Shown: positions 1-6,612 of the stretch, in pieces | Layout: each line of letters begins with the position of its first letter | Numbering within the stretch: the first letter of the stretch is position 1 | NCBI GenBank assembly: GCA_021414185.1 | Contig: JAIOOZ010000381.1 | Coordinates: forward strand, 1-14,187 | Origin: Betaproteobacteria bacterium | GTDB taxonomy: Bacteria; Pseudomonadota; Gammaproteobacteria; Burkholderiales; SG8-41 | DNA: 14,187 bases | Direction of reading: 5' to 3' | Position numbers and translations under genes: made by a program | The notes under the pieces: model-generated | Database searches by the model: none | Told to the model about the DNA's origin: nothing | The model's input: only the letters and a program-made list of their open reading frames with translations

Positions 1-864
1 CCGTTTTCGCCGGGCGGCGGCACCGATCTGCTGGCGCGTTTGCTGGGGCAACGTTTTCACGATTCACTCGGACAGGCCGTCACTGTCGACAATCGTGCGG
101 GCGCCGGCGGCAATATCGGCGCCGACCTCACGGCAAAAAGCGCCCCCGACGGCTATACGCTGATGTTGTCCACCGCATCCCTGGCAGTCAACGTGACGCT
201 TTACCCGAAACTGCCGTTCGACGCGCGCAAAGATCTGATCGCGATTTCGCAGATTGCATCATCGCCGGTGGTGCTGACCATGCATCCGTCGGTTCCCGCG
301 CGCAGTGTGAAAGAACTCGTCGAGTTGTCGAAAAAATCAAAAGGAGGCCTTGCCTACGCCTCGGGCGGCAACGGCACGACCAGCCATCTCGCGGGCGTGC
401 TGCTGCAGCAGGTTTCGGGCATGCAGCTTACCCACGTGCCGTACAAAGGCGCGGGCGCGCAAATGACCGCGCAACTCAGCGGCGAAGTCGAGCTCGGATT
501 CTCGGTGGTGATCAGCGCGCAGCCGCATCTGCGCACGGGCAAGCTGAGGGCGCTGGCGGTGACCAGCAAGCGCAAGTCGTCGGCGTTGCCCGATGTGCCC
601 ACGGTGGATGCGACGTATCCCGGATTCGATATCGACAACTGGTACGGTTTTTTTGCGCCGGCGGCAACACCCGCGGCGATCGTCAATCGCATCCACGCCG
701 AGGTCGTGAAGAACCTGCAGCATCCCGACGTCAGGGCCTTCATGCAGCGCGAGGGCGCCGAGCCGGTCGGCAGCTCGCCGGCCGAGTTCGCCGCATTCTT
801 CAGCCGTGAAATCGACAAGTTCGCCAAAATCGTCAAAAGCTCCGGCGCCAAACCGGATTCGTGA
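1..864 (+). CDS. Bug/TctC-family periplasmic solute-binding protein (5' end missing)
   Basis: This is the 3' part of a Bug (TctC-like) binding protein, a periplasmic receptor for small carboxylates or related solutes. The reading frame is open from base 1, which encodes PFSPGGGTDLLAR, the ligand-loop signature near the N-terminus of this family. About 287 residues are present; the signal peptide and first strand lie outside the window. Other family marks follow in order: VDNRAGAGGNIGAD, SAPDGYTLML, the HVPYKGAGAQM segment of the second lobe, and the C-terminal NWYGFFAPAATP block. The stop is at 862-864. The MmgE/PrpD gene starts 13 bases later, so the two are probably co-transcribed. No TctA/TctB membrane partner is visible nearby. 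The family call is secure; the ligand is unknown. Confidence 0.95.
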   Translation, partial: PFSPGGGTDLLARLLGQRFHDSLGQAVTVDNRAGAGGNIGADLTAKSAPDGYTLMLSTASLAVNVTLYPKLPFDARKDLIAISQIASSPVVLTMHPSVPARSVKELVELSKKSKGGLAYASGGNGTTSHLAGVLLQQVSGMQLTHVPYKGAGAQMTAQLSGEVELGFSVVISAQPHLRTGKLRALAVTSKRKSSALPDVPTVDATYPGFDIDNWYGFFAPAATPAAIVNRIHAEVVKNLQHPDVRAFMQREGAEPVGSSPAEFAAFFSREIDKFAKIVKSSGAKPDS

Positions 865-867
865 ACT

Positions 868-871
868 GGAG
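868..871 (+). promoter_or_regulatory. Ribosome binding site fixing the MmgE/PrpD GTG start
   Basis: GGAG lies six bases before GTG 878 and just after the stop of the preceding Bug gene. It supports this start over the in-frame ATG at 806, which lies inside the upstream gene. Confidence 0.6.
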
Positions 872-877
872 ACTCAA

Positions 878-2287
878 GTGCCGGAAGCATCTCCTCCGCG
901 GTATCTGAAGGTCCTGTCCGAATACGTTTGCAGGACCACGCTTGAAGATCTGCCGCCTGAAGTCATCGCGCGCGCCCGTTGGCTGGTTGCCGACACGTTG
1001 CCGCTGATCGCTGCCGGCGCGAAAGTTCCGGAGATGCGCGAGTTCGCTGCGCGCCAGCTCGCAGCCAATCCGCAGGGCGAGGCGTCGGTGATCGGTTTCG
1101 GCCGGAAAACATCACCCAATGTAGCGGCGCTGCTCAATGGCACCGCAGGGACCTGGCTCGAGATGGTCGAGCAGAACATGTATGCGAAGGGCCTGCCGGC
1201 GAGCCAGATCGTTCCTGCAGCGCTGGCGATGGCCGAACACAATCATGCATCGGGGGCAGATCTTTTGCTGGCGATCGTGATGGGATACGAAGCGGGCTGC
1301 CGCATCAACCGCGCCACCAAGATCAAGCTGGCGATCCATCCGAGCGGAACGTTCGGCACCATAGGCGCCGCGGTGGCCGTCGGCAAGCTCGCGGGTCTCA
1401 AGCCCGACGCGATGCGCGAACTCATCAACATCAGCGCGACGCTCGGGCTCGCCACCAGCCGCAAGGCCATCCTCGAAGGCGCGACGGTGGGACGCGTCTA
1501 CAGCGGCACGCCCGGCTATCTCGGCATCCTCGCGCTCGACATGGTGCAGTCCGGCATGACCGGCGAGAACGATGGTGTTGCGTCCGTTTACGGGCAGGTT
1601 TACGGCGATGCGCCCGACGTCAAAAGCAGCATCCCGCAGACATCGGCAAAATCGTTCGATCCCGACATCGTGATCGAAAACCTCGGCACTGATTTCCTGA
1701 TCACCAAGGGCTTCATCAAGATGCACCCGGTCGGGCGCTCGATTCATCCCGCGCTCGACGTCATCGAGGACATCCTCGCGCGCCTGCCCGGCAAGCGGCT
1801 CGATCCGCGCGACATCGAGCACATCGGCTTTCTTACCTACATTTCGCCGACGCTGCTGCATATCAAGACGCCGAAGACGCCATTCGGCGCGCAGTTCTCG
1901 CTGCCGTTCGCGGTGGCTTCTCTGATTTATCACGGCCGCGGTTACGTCACGAATTTCGACGAGAAGGCATTCGCTAATCCGGTCATCCATGAGCTGGCGC
2001 TCAAGGTCGATGTTGCCGAAAAACCGGAATACACGGCGCACTTCCCGTTCAAGCAGCCATGCGACGTCAGGATCAAACTGAAAAACGGCGCCGTGCTCGA
2101 AGCCAGTGCCGAATACACACGCGGCGATCCGATGCGCCCGCGCAGTACTGAAGACCTCACCAACAAGTTTTTCGAAATTTCCCGGCTGGTGTGGGATAAG
2201 CAGCTTGCGCAGAATATTTTCGACGGAGTCATGGCGTGCGAGAAGATAGCCGATATGCATGATTTTTTCGCGCGCAACCCGGTCTGA
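878..2287 (+). CDS. MmgE/PrpD family protein
   Basis: This is a member of the MmgE/PrpD superfamily, which includes 2-methylcitrate dehydratase, cis-aconitate decarboxylase and iminodisuccinate epimerase, all cytoplasmic. I chose GTG at 878 because GGAG at 868-871 lies six bases upstream and the protein then begins just before the conserved helix (YLKVLSEYVCRTTLEDLPPE). The product is 469 aa, a normal length. The open frame continues upstream to 806, inside the preceding Bug gene, with non-conserved sequence. HPSGTFGTIGAA (His about 154) matches the family HxTGTFG block. However, the usual NGxxxHxLDFDD segment reads NGTAGTWLEMVEQN, and the usual Lys/His pair of the next block appears as Gly/Tyr in ATVGRVYSG. 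The reaction may therefore differ from methylcitrate dehydration. It sits between two Bug genes, suggesting action on an imported acid. The family call is secure; the substrate is unknown. Confidence 0.9.
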   Translation: MPEASPPRYLKVLSEYVCRTTLEDLPPEVIARARWLVADTLPLIAAGAKVPEMREFAARQLAANPQGEASVIGFGRKTSPNVAALLNGTAGTWLEMVEQNMYAKGLPASQIVPAALAMAEHNHASGADLLLAIVMGYEAGCRINRATKIKLAIHPSGTFGTIGAAVAVGKLAGLKPDAMRELINISATLGLATSRKAILEGATVGRVYSGTPGYLGILALDMVQSGMTGENDGVASVYGQVYGDAPDVKSSIPQTSAKSFDPDIVIENLGTDFLITKGFIKMHPVGRSIHPALDVIEDILARLPGKRLDPRDIEHIGFLTYISPTLLHIKTPKTPFGAQFSLPFAVASLIYHGRGYVTNFDEKAFANPVIHELALKVDVAEKPEYTAHFPFKQPCDVRIKLKNGAVLEASAEYTRGDPMRPRSTEDLTNKFFEISRLVWDKQLAQNIFDGVMACEKIADMHDFFARNPV

Positions 2288-2292
2288 ACGCC

Positions 2293-3293
2293 ATGTCCCC
2301 GCGCATCCGCAGCCGCACGGGAATATTCTTTGGCGCTTTGATCGCAGTGGGCGCCGCCGGCGGCCAGGCTGCGGAGCGCGTGGGTTATCCGTCCAAACCG
2401 ATTCGGCTGCTCGTCGCGCAGGCGGCGGGCGGCAACTCGGATTTCGTCGCGCGTCTGTATGGACAGCGTCTCGGCGAGCGTTTCGGCCAGCAGGTGGTCG
2501 TCGACAATCGGCCCGGCGGAGGCGGCGTCATCGGCACCGCACTCGTGGTGAGCGCGCTGCCGGATGGCTATACGTTGTTGCTCGCACCGACCGCGCACAG
2601 CACCAACCCCAGCCTGATCGCCAAATTGCCGTACGACACGCGGCGCGATTTGCAGTCCATTTCACTGCTTGCGCTGGGCCCCAACCTGCTGGTCGTCAAC
2701 AGCACGCTCGCGACAGCACGCTCGCGGCGCGCAACGTGCAGGAACTCATCGCGCTCGCGCGTGCCCAACCCGGCAAACTGAATTTCGCGTCTTCCGGCAT
2801 TGCCAGTGCGCCGCATCTTGCCGGCGAATATTTCAAGTACATGGCCGGCATCAACATTCAGCACGTCGCCTACAAGGGCGCGCCGGCGGCGATGATCGCG
2901 ATCTCGAACGGCGAATCCGACATGAGTTTCGCCAGCATGCCGGCTGCGATGCCGCTGGTGCGCGCGGGCAAGCTGCGCATGCTCGCGGTCACCGGCGCTG
3001 CCAGATGGCAGGCATTGCCGGAGGTGCCGACCGTTGCCGAATCGGGACTGCCCGGATTCGAGACGTCTAACTGGCAGGCCCTGTTCGCGCCGGCAAAGAC
3101 GCCAGCCGATATCGTCAACCGCCTGCAGCGCGAAATCGCGGCCATCGCCAAAACGTCTGACGTGAGAGATCGTTTGATCGCAGACGGCCTCGAACCGCTG
3201 GGCACGACGCCTAAAGAACTCGACGAGCACATCGCGCGCGAGATTGCGAAATGGGCCAGGGTGGCGAAAGCGGCGGGGCTGTCGGCGCATTGA
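2293..3293 (+). pseudogene. Bug/TctC-family solute-binding protein, frameshifted by a 14-bp tandem duplication
   Basis: A full Bug-type binding protein is encoded in two frames. The first, from ATG 2293 (five bases after the MmgE/PrpD stop), gives a signal-peptide-like N-terminus, then IRLLVAQAAGGNSDFVAR and DNRPGGGGVIG, up to LVVNSTLA. After about 2713 the family sequence continues in another frame: AARNVQELIALARAQPGKL, HVAYKGAPAAM and TSNWQALFAPAKTP, to the stop at 3291-3293. At the junction a 14-base unit occurs twice in a row (2699-2726). Removing one copy rejoins the frames as VVNSTLAARNVQEL and gives a normal 328-aa protein. As written, the protein ends at 2781 after 162 aa and lacks the second lobe. 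Everything else is intact, so the lesion is recent, reversible, or an assembly error. No clear Shine-Dalgarno precedes ATG 2293; translational coupling to MmgE/PrpD is likely. Confidence 0.9.
2699..2726 (+). repeat. 14-bp perfect tandem duplication inside the Bug gene
   Basis: The unit acagcacgctcgcg occupies 2699-2712 and is repeated exactly at 2713-2726. Fourteen is not a multiple of three, so the extra copy shifts the frame of the binding-protein gene. Confidence 0.95.
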
Positions 3294-3383
3294 GGCATTG
3301 CATCCGATAACGCCGGCCTTGCGGGAGCCTTGCATGATCTGAGCGCTGCCGCGCCGTCGGCGAGGCTGTAAACTTGCGGGCAA

Positions 3384-4526
3384 ATGTCGATCCATTTCGC
3401 CTACGCGCTGACGCTGCTCACGCAGACCGGCTCGCGCGCTACCCGCGTACTCCTGACTCTTTATGCGCTGAATCTCGGCGCTGAGCCAGTCGCCATCGGC
3501 GGGCTCGCCGCGGCTTTCTCCGTGCTGCCCGTGATGCTGTCGTGGCCAATGGGCAGGCTCTCCGATTATTACGGCCCGCGCTGGTTGCTCGCGTTCGGCA
3601 TTGTTGGCGGCATCGTCGGCATGCTGATGCCGTATTTCTGGCCCGGGCTGGTGGCGATCTACGTGGCCGCGGCATTGAACGGCGTGTCTGTCGGCTTCGT
3701 CAACGTCACCATGCAGAATGTCATCGGTACGCTCAGCACGCAGGAGACGCGGGCGAAGAATTTCAGCAACTTCAGCATGATGAATTCCACCGCGAGCTTC
3801 ATCGGCCCGCTGTTCGCTGGCATTTCGATTCAATACGCGGGCCACGGCGCGAGCTGCCTTTACGTCATAGGGTTGTACGTGGTGTCGGTGGGCATACTTG
3901 CCGCGGGCAGCAGGGCGTTGCCGAAAGGCGGGCGCGGCAAGAGCAGTCCCGCCGGCGGCATGCTGTCGCAGCTGTCCGACCCCAATGTGCTGAAGGTGCT
4001 CGCCGTCAGCAGCCTGGTGCAGACGGGACAGGACATGTTCCAGTTTTACATCCCGGTCTACGCGCACGGCATCGGCATATCCGCGGCGACCATAGGCGTC
4101 ATACTCGCGATGTTTGCGGCATCCGGTTTCGTGGTGCGGCTGGTTACGCCGCGGCTGCTTGCGAAGCACGGCGAGGGGGCGGTGCTGGCGTATTCGTTCT
4201 ATCTGTCGGCAGCCTGCTTCCTGCTCGTGCCGTTTGTCGAAAACGTCTGGGTCCTGGGCCTGCTCTCGTTCGCGTTCGGCCTCGGCAACGGCTGCGGTCA
4301 GCCGATCACCATGCTGATGACCTTCAGCAATTCCGCAGAAGGGCGCTCGGGCGAGGCGCTGGGCCTGCGCTCGAGCGTCAACCATCTTACGCGCGCGGTC
4401 GGCCCGCTGCTGTTCGGTTATGTCGCGTCAATTACCGGACTGGCAGCCGTGTTCTGGATCAATGCGCTGATGCTGGGTGGCGGCGCAGTGCTGAGCAACC
4501 GCAAAAAAAGCGGCCGCGACGCATAG
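3384..4526 (+). CDS. MFS transporter
   Basis: This is a major facilitator superfamily permease of the inner membrane, 380 aa, with long hydrophobic segments throughout. The loop after the second transmembrane helix carries the MFS motif A form GRLSDYYGPRW (about residues 57-67). The central hydrophilic stretch near residues 174-194 (SRALPKGGRGKSS) separates the two six-helix halves. ATG 3384 is the only usable start, since an in-frame TAA lies at 3369-3371. The upstream GCGGG is a weak ribosome site. The gene lies 90 bases after the frameshifted Bug gene and converges on the DUF3565 gene. By context it may import or export the acid handled by the neighbouring MmgE/PrpD protein; this is inference. 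The substrate cannot be told from the sequence. Confidence 0.9.
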   Translation: MSIHFAYALTLLTQTGSRATRVLLTLYALNLGAEPVAIGGLAAAFSVLPVMLSWPMGRLSDYYGPRWLLAFGIVGGIVGMLMPYFWPGLVAIYVAAALNGVSVGFVNVTMQNVIGTLSTQETRAKNFSNFSMMNSTASFIGPLFAGISIQYAGHGASCLYVIGLYVVSVGILAAGSRALPKGGRGKSSPAGGMLSQLSDPNVLKVLAVSSLVQTGQDMFQFYIPVYAHGIGISAATIGVILAMFAASGFVVRLVTPRLLAKHGEGAVLAYSFYLSAACFLLVPFVENVWVLGLLSFAFGLGNGCGQPITMLMTFSNSAEGRSGEALGLRSSVNHLTRAVGPLLFGYVASITGLAAVFWINALMLGGGAVLSNRKKSGRDA

Positions 4527-4566
4527 CGGGGCGCCGTTGTTTTTTCAGCGCGAATTCGCGCATGCG

Positions 4567-4776
4567 TCAAGGCGAGCGGTCCGGCGGGAAGCCACTGTCG
4601 CATTTTTTGCAGTCGAGCGTGCTGCCCAGCGCACCAGTCCTTCCTTCCCTCGAAACGACCCACGGACGGTTTATCCACGGCGGTTGATGACGCACATGCT
4701 GGTAATGGCCGCATGCAAGTTTGGCGACCCAGTGCTGTTCGTCGTCCTGGTGGTAGCCGGCGATGGGCTGCTTCAT
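4567..4776 (-). CDS. DUF3565 family small protein (free-standing copy)
   Basis: This 69-aa cytoplasmic protein matches DUF3565, a family of unknown function. The core is HWVAKLACGHYQHVRH, then PPWINRPWV, and a C-terminal CKKC. Cys22, His24, His27, His30, Cys56 and Cys59 could form a zinc site; that is inference. Over the first 60 residues it matches the copy fused to the acyl-CoA ligase (from 8391) at 48 positions. It starts 19 bases after the crotonase stop, so it is probably the last gene of that transcript. No strong Shine-Dalgarno is seen before ATG 4776. The start is supported by the matching ATG in the second copy, with the same preceding gaaccc/gc context. It ends 40 bases from the convergent MFS gene. 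Confidence 0.85.
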   Translation of the reverse strand: MKQPIAGYHQDDEQHWVAKLACGHYQHVRHQPPWINRPWVVSREGRTGALGSTLDCKKCDSGFPPDRSP

Positions 4777-4785
4777 GCTGGGTTC
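4598..4785. repeat. Direct repeat copy 1 (DUF3565 region)
   Basis: This stretch aligns without gaps to 8213-8400 (constant offset 3615 bases) and contains most of the free-standing DUF3565 gene. Similarity is high in runs such as ggtttatccacggcgg and ggccgcatgcaag. The two copies bracket the ligase-Bug-crotonase genes in the same orientation. Confidence 0.8.
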
Positions 4786-4795
4786 GGCGGTGCCA

Positions 4796-5575
4796 TCAGC
4801 GTCCGCGGAACCGGGGCTTGCGCTTCCCGGCGAACGCGCGCGCAGCTTCGTCGAAGTCTTCGCTGTGGTCCGCGCGCACCATCATCGCGTCGAGTTCCGC
4901 CTGCTTTTCCGCCGCCTGTCCGGCGCAGATCGCATTGAGCTGCGCTTTCGAGCCCGCGATCGATAGCGGCGCGCCGCTCATCATGGTCGCGCCGAACGCA
5001 AGCGCGGCTTCGACCGGGTCGCTCTCCGCCAGGGAGTCGAGGAAACCCGCGCGGTGCGCTTCAGCTGCGCCGACGAGTTCACCCGTGTAAATCCAGCGGC
5101 GCGCCTCCTGTGCGCCGATGAGCGCAACGAGACGCTGCAGCTGTATGGTCGGATAGACGAGGCCCAACTTCGCGACCGGCACGCCGATGCGCGCGGTCGC
5201 GTCGGCGATGCGAAAGTCGCAGCACATCGCGAGGCTGCAGCCGCCGCCCACGCATACGCCGCGTATCGCGGCGACGATAGGGAAGGGCGCATCCTGCAGG
5301 GCTGCGTAACATTCCTGTATGCGCTTGCGTTGCGCGTCCGCGGCGGCTGCATCGTCCTTGATGGCGCGGAACGCGACGATGTCGTCGCCCGCGCAGAAAT
5401 CGTTGCCGGCGCCCGTGAGAATCGCAAGCCGCACGCCGCTGTCCTTCGAAAGGACCGTGAACACATTCAGCATATCGGTCCATGCCGCCATGTCGCAGGC
5501 ATTCTTGCGCTGCGGCCGGTTGATGGTGACGACCGCGGTTTCCGCGCGGCTGCGGTCGATCAGGATGTCGGACAT
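4796..5575 (-). CDS. Enoyl-CoA hydratase/isomerase (crotonase) family protein
   Basis: This is a 259-aa cytoplasmic crotonase-fold protein, normal for the family. The oxyanion-hole segments are present: FCAGDDI (about 60-66) and VGGGCSLAMCCDF (109-121), so binding of an acyl-CoA thioester is likely. Aligned with classical enoyl-CoA hydratase, the two catalytic glutamates (Glu144 and Glu164 of the rat enzyme) fall at Ser114 and Val134. Ordinary hydration of a trans-2-enoyl-CoA is therefore doubtful, and an isomerase, hydrolase, lyase or other crotonase activity is possible. ATG 5575 has GGAG seven bases upstream. The Bug stop lies 22 bases before the start, and the acyl-CoA ligase sits one gene further up. 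This fits a pathway in which an imported acid is activated to its CoA ester and then processed here. Confidence 0.92.
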   Translation of the reverse strand: MSDILIDRSRAETAVVTINRPQRKNACDMAAWTDMLNVFTVLSKDSGVRLAILTGAGNDFCAGDDIVAFRAIKDDAAAADAQRKRIQECYAALQDAPFPIVAAIRGVCVGGGCSLAMCCDFRIADATARIGVPVAKLGLVYPTIQLQRLVALIGAQEARRWIYTGELVGAAEAHRAGFLDSLAESDPVEAALAFGATMMSGAPLSIAGSKAQLNAICAGQAAEKQAELDAMMVRADHSEDFDEAARAFAGKRKPRFRGR

Positions 5576-5597
5576 GGATACGCTCCGGATGAGCGGC

Positions 5598-6575
5598 TCA
5601 TTCCATCTTTATGTTCGCGTCGCGGATGACCTTGTTCCACTTGTCGAGTTCGGCGCGAATGCGGCGCGCCGACTCTTCAGGCGACATGGCGGCGGGCTCT
5701 ATGCCGAGCTGCGCGAATCTCGCCTTGACGTCGGGCGTCGCGACGATGTTCGTGAACTCGCGATTAAGCCGCGCAACGATGGCCGGCGGCGTGCCCGCCG
5801 GAGCCAGCATTCCATAAGTCGACGCCACCTCGAAGCCGGGCAGCCCGGATTCGCGCCCGGTTTTCACGTCCGGCAGCGTGATGAGCCGCTCAGGCGTGGC
5901 GACCATCAGCGGCTTCAAGCGGCCGCCTTTGAGATTGTTGATGGCCGTCGTGGTGGTGGTCATGATCGCCTGAATTTGTCCGCCCATCAGGTCGACCATC
6001 GCAGGCGCGGCGCCGCGATACGGCACATGCAGGATCTTTATATTCGCCTGGCGGCCGAACATTTCCGCCGCCACGTGCTCGATCGAGCCGTTGCCGGACG
6101 AGCCGAACGCCAGCTGGCCGGGACGGGATTTCGCGAGTGTGATCAATTCGGGCACGGTGTTCGCGGGCAGGTAAGAATTGACCACCAATACGAGCGGCAG
6201 TGAGCCGACTATGGAAATCGCCGCGAAATCGCGGTCGAGGTCGTAGCCGGTCTGGCCCTGCATCAGGGTGGCGTTCATCGAGTGCGTGGTCAGCGCCCCC
6301 ATCAGCCCCATCAGCAGCGTATGGCCGTCATTGGGCGCTTTCGCAACGAAGCGCGCGCCGATGTTGCCTGAATCGCCGGGCCGCCCGTCGATGACCACCG
6401 GCTTGCCGAGATTCTCGGCGAGCTTCTGCCCGAGTATGCGGGCGGTCGTGTCGATCGCGCCGCCCGCCGCGAACCCGACGACGATGCTCACTGACTTGCT
6501 CGGATATTCCTGCGCGGCGGCGGACGCGGCAATGAGGGCGCAGGTGAAGAGCGCGGCACGAAGAAGGATCGTCAT
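5598..6575 (-). CDS. Bug/TctC-family periplasmic solute-binding protein
   Basis: This complete 325-aa Bug receptor has a signal peptide (hydrophobic about 4-18, cleavage near ASAAA-QEYPSK). The ligand-loop signature is GFAAGGAIDTTAR (34-46), followed by DGRPGDSGNIGARF, PNDGHTLLM, HVPYRGAAPAM and the C-terminal YGMLAPAGTP block. ATG 6575 has AGGAG ten bases upstream (6586-6590). It lies 37 bases after the ligase gene and 22 bases before the crotonase gene, so all are probably in one operon. It likely captures the acid that the ligase activates. A run of threonines (TTTTT, near 205-210) in the second lobe is unusual and could affect the ligand pocket. No membrane permease of the TctAB type lies beside it. 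Confidence 0.96.
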   Translation of the reverse strand: MTILLRAALFTCALIAASAAAQEYPSKSVSIVVGFAAGGAIDTTARILGQKLAENLGKPVVIDGRPGDSGNIGARFVAKAPNDGHTLLMGLMGALTTHSMNATLMQGQTGYDLDRDFAAISIVGSLPLVLVVNSYLPANTVPELITLAKSRPGQLAFGSSGNGSIEHVAAEMFGRQANIKILHVPYRGAAPAMVDLMGGQIQAIMTTTTTAINNLKGGRLKPLMVATPERLITLPDVKTGRESGLPGFEVASTYGMLAPAGTPPAIVARLNREFTNIVATPDVKARFAQLGIEPAAMSPEESARRIRAELDKWNKVIRDANIKME

Positions 6576-6612
6576 GGTAATGGCACTCCTGTGGGTGGCT
6601 GAAATATGAGAA

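Noticed and set aside
806..877. Upstream ATG extension of the MmgE/PrpD gene.
   Set aside because: It lies inside the Bug gene, its residues look like an out-of-frame reading, and GTG 878 has a good ribosome site.
2690..2790. Programmed ribosomal frameshifting in the second Bug gene.
   Set aside because: There is no slippery heptamer or pseudoknot evident, and an exact 14-bp duplication explains the frame change fully.
2568..4385. Long open frame of 605 codons on the minus strand opposite the Bug and MFS genes.
   Set aside because: It is rich in Arg, His and Ala with no domain, and it lies opposite well-supported genes. It is a typical high-GC shadow.
4548..4561. Perfect 14-bp palindrome gcgcgaattcgcgc between the convergent MFS and DUF3565 genes, proposed as a terminator.
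   Set aside because: The stem would be only five pairs with a four-base loop, and no T-run follows it on either strand. It may be chance in GC-rich sequence.
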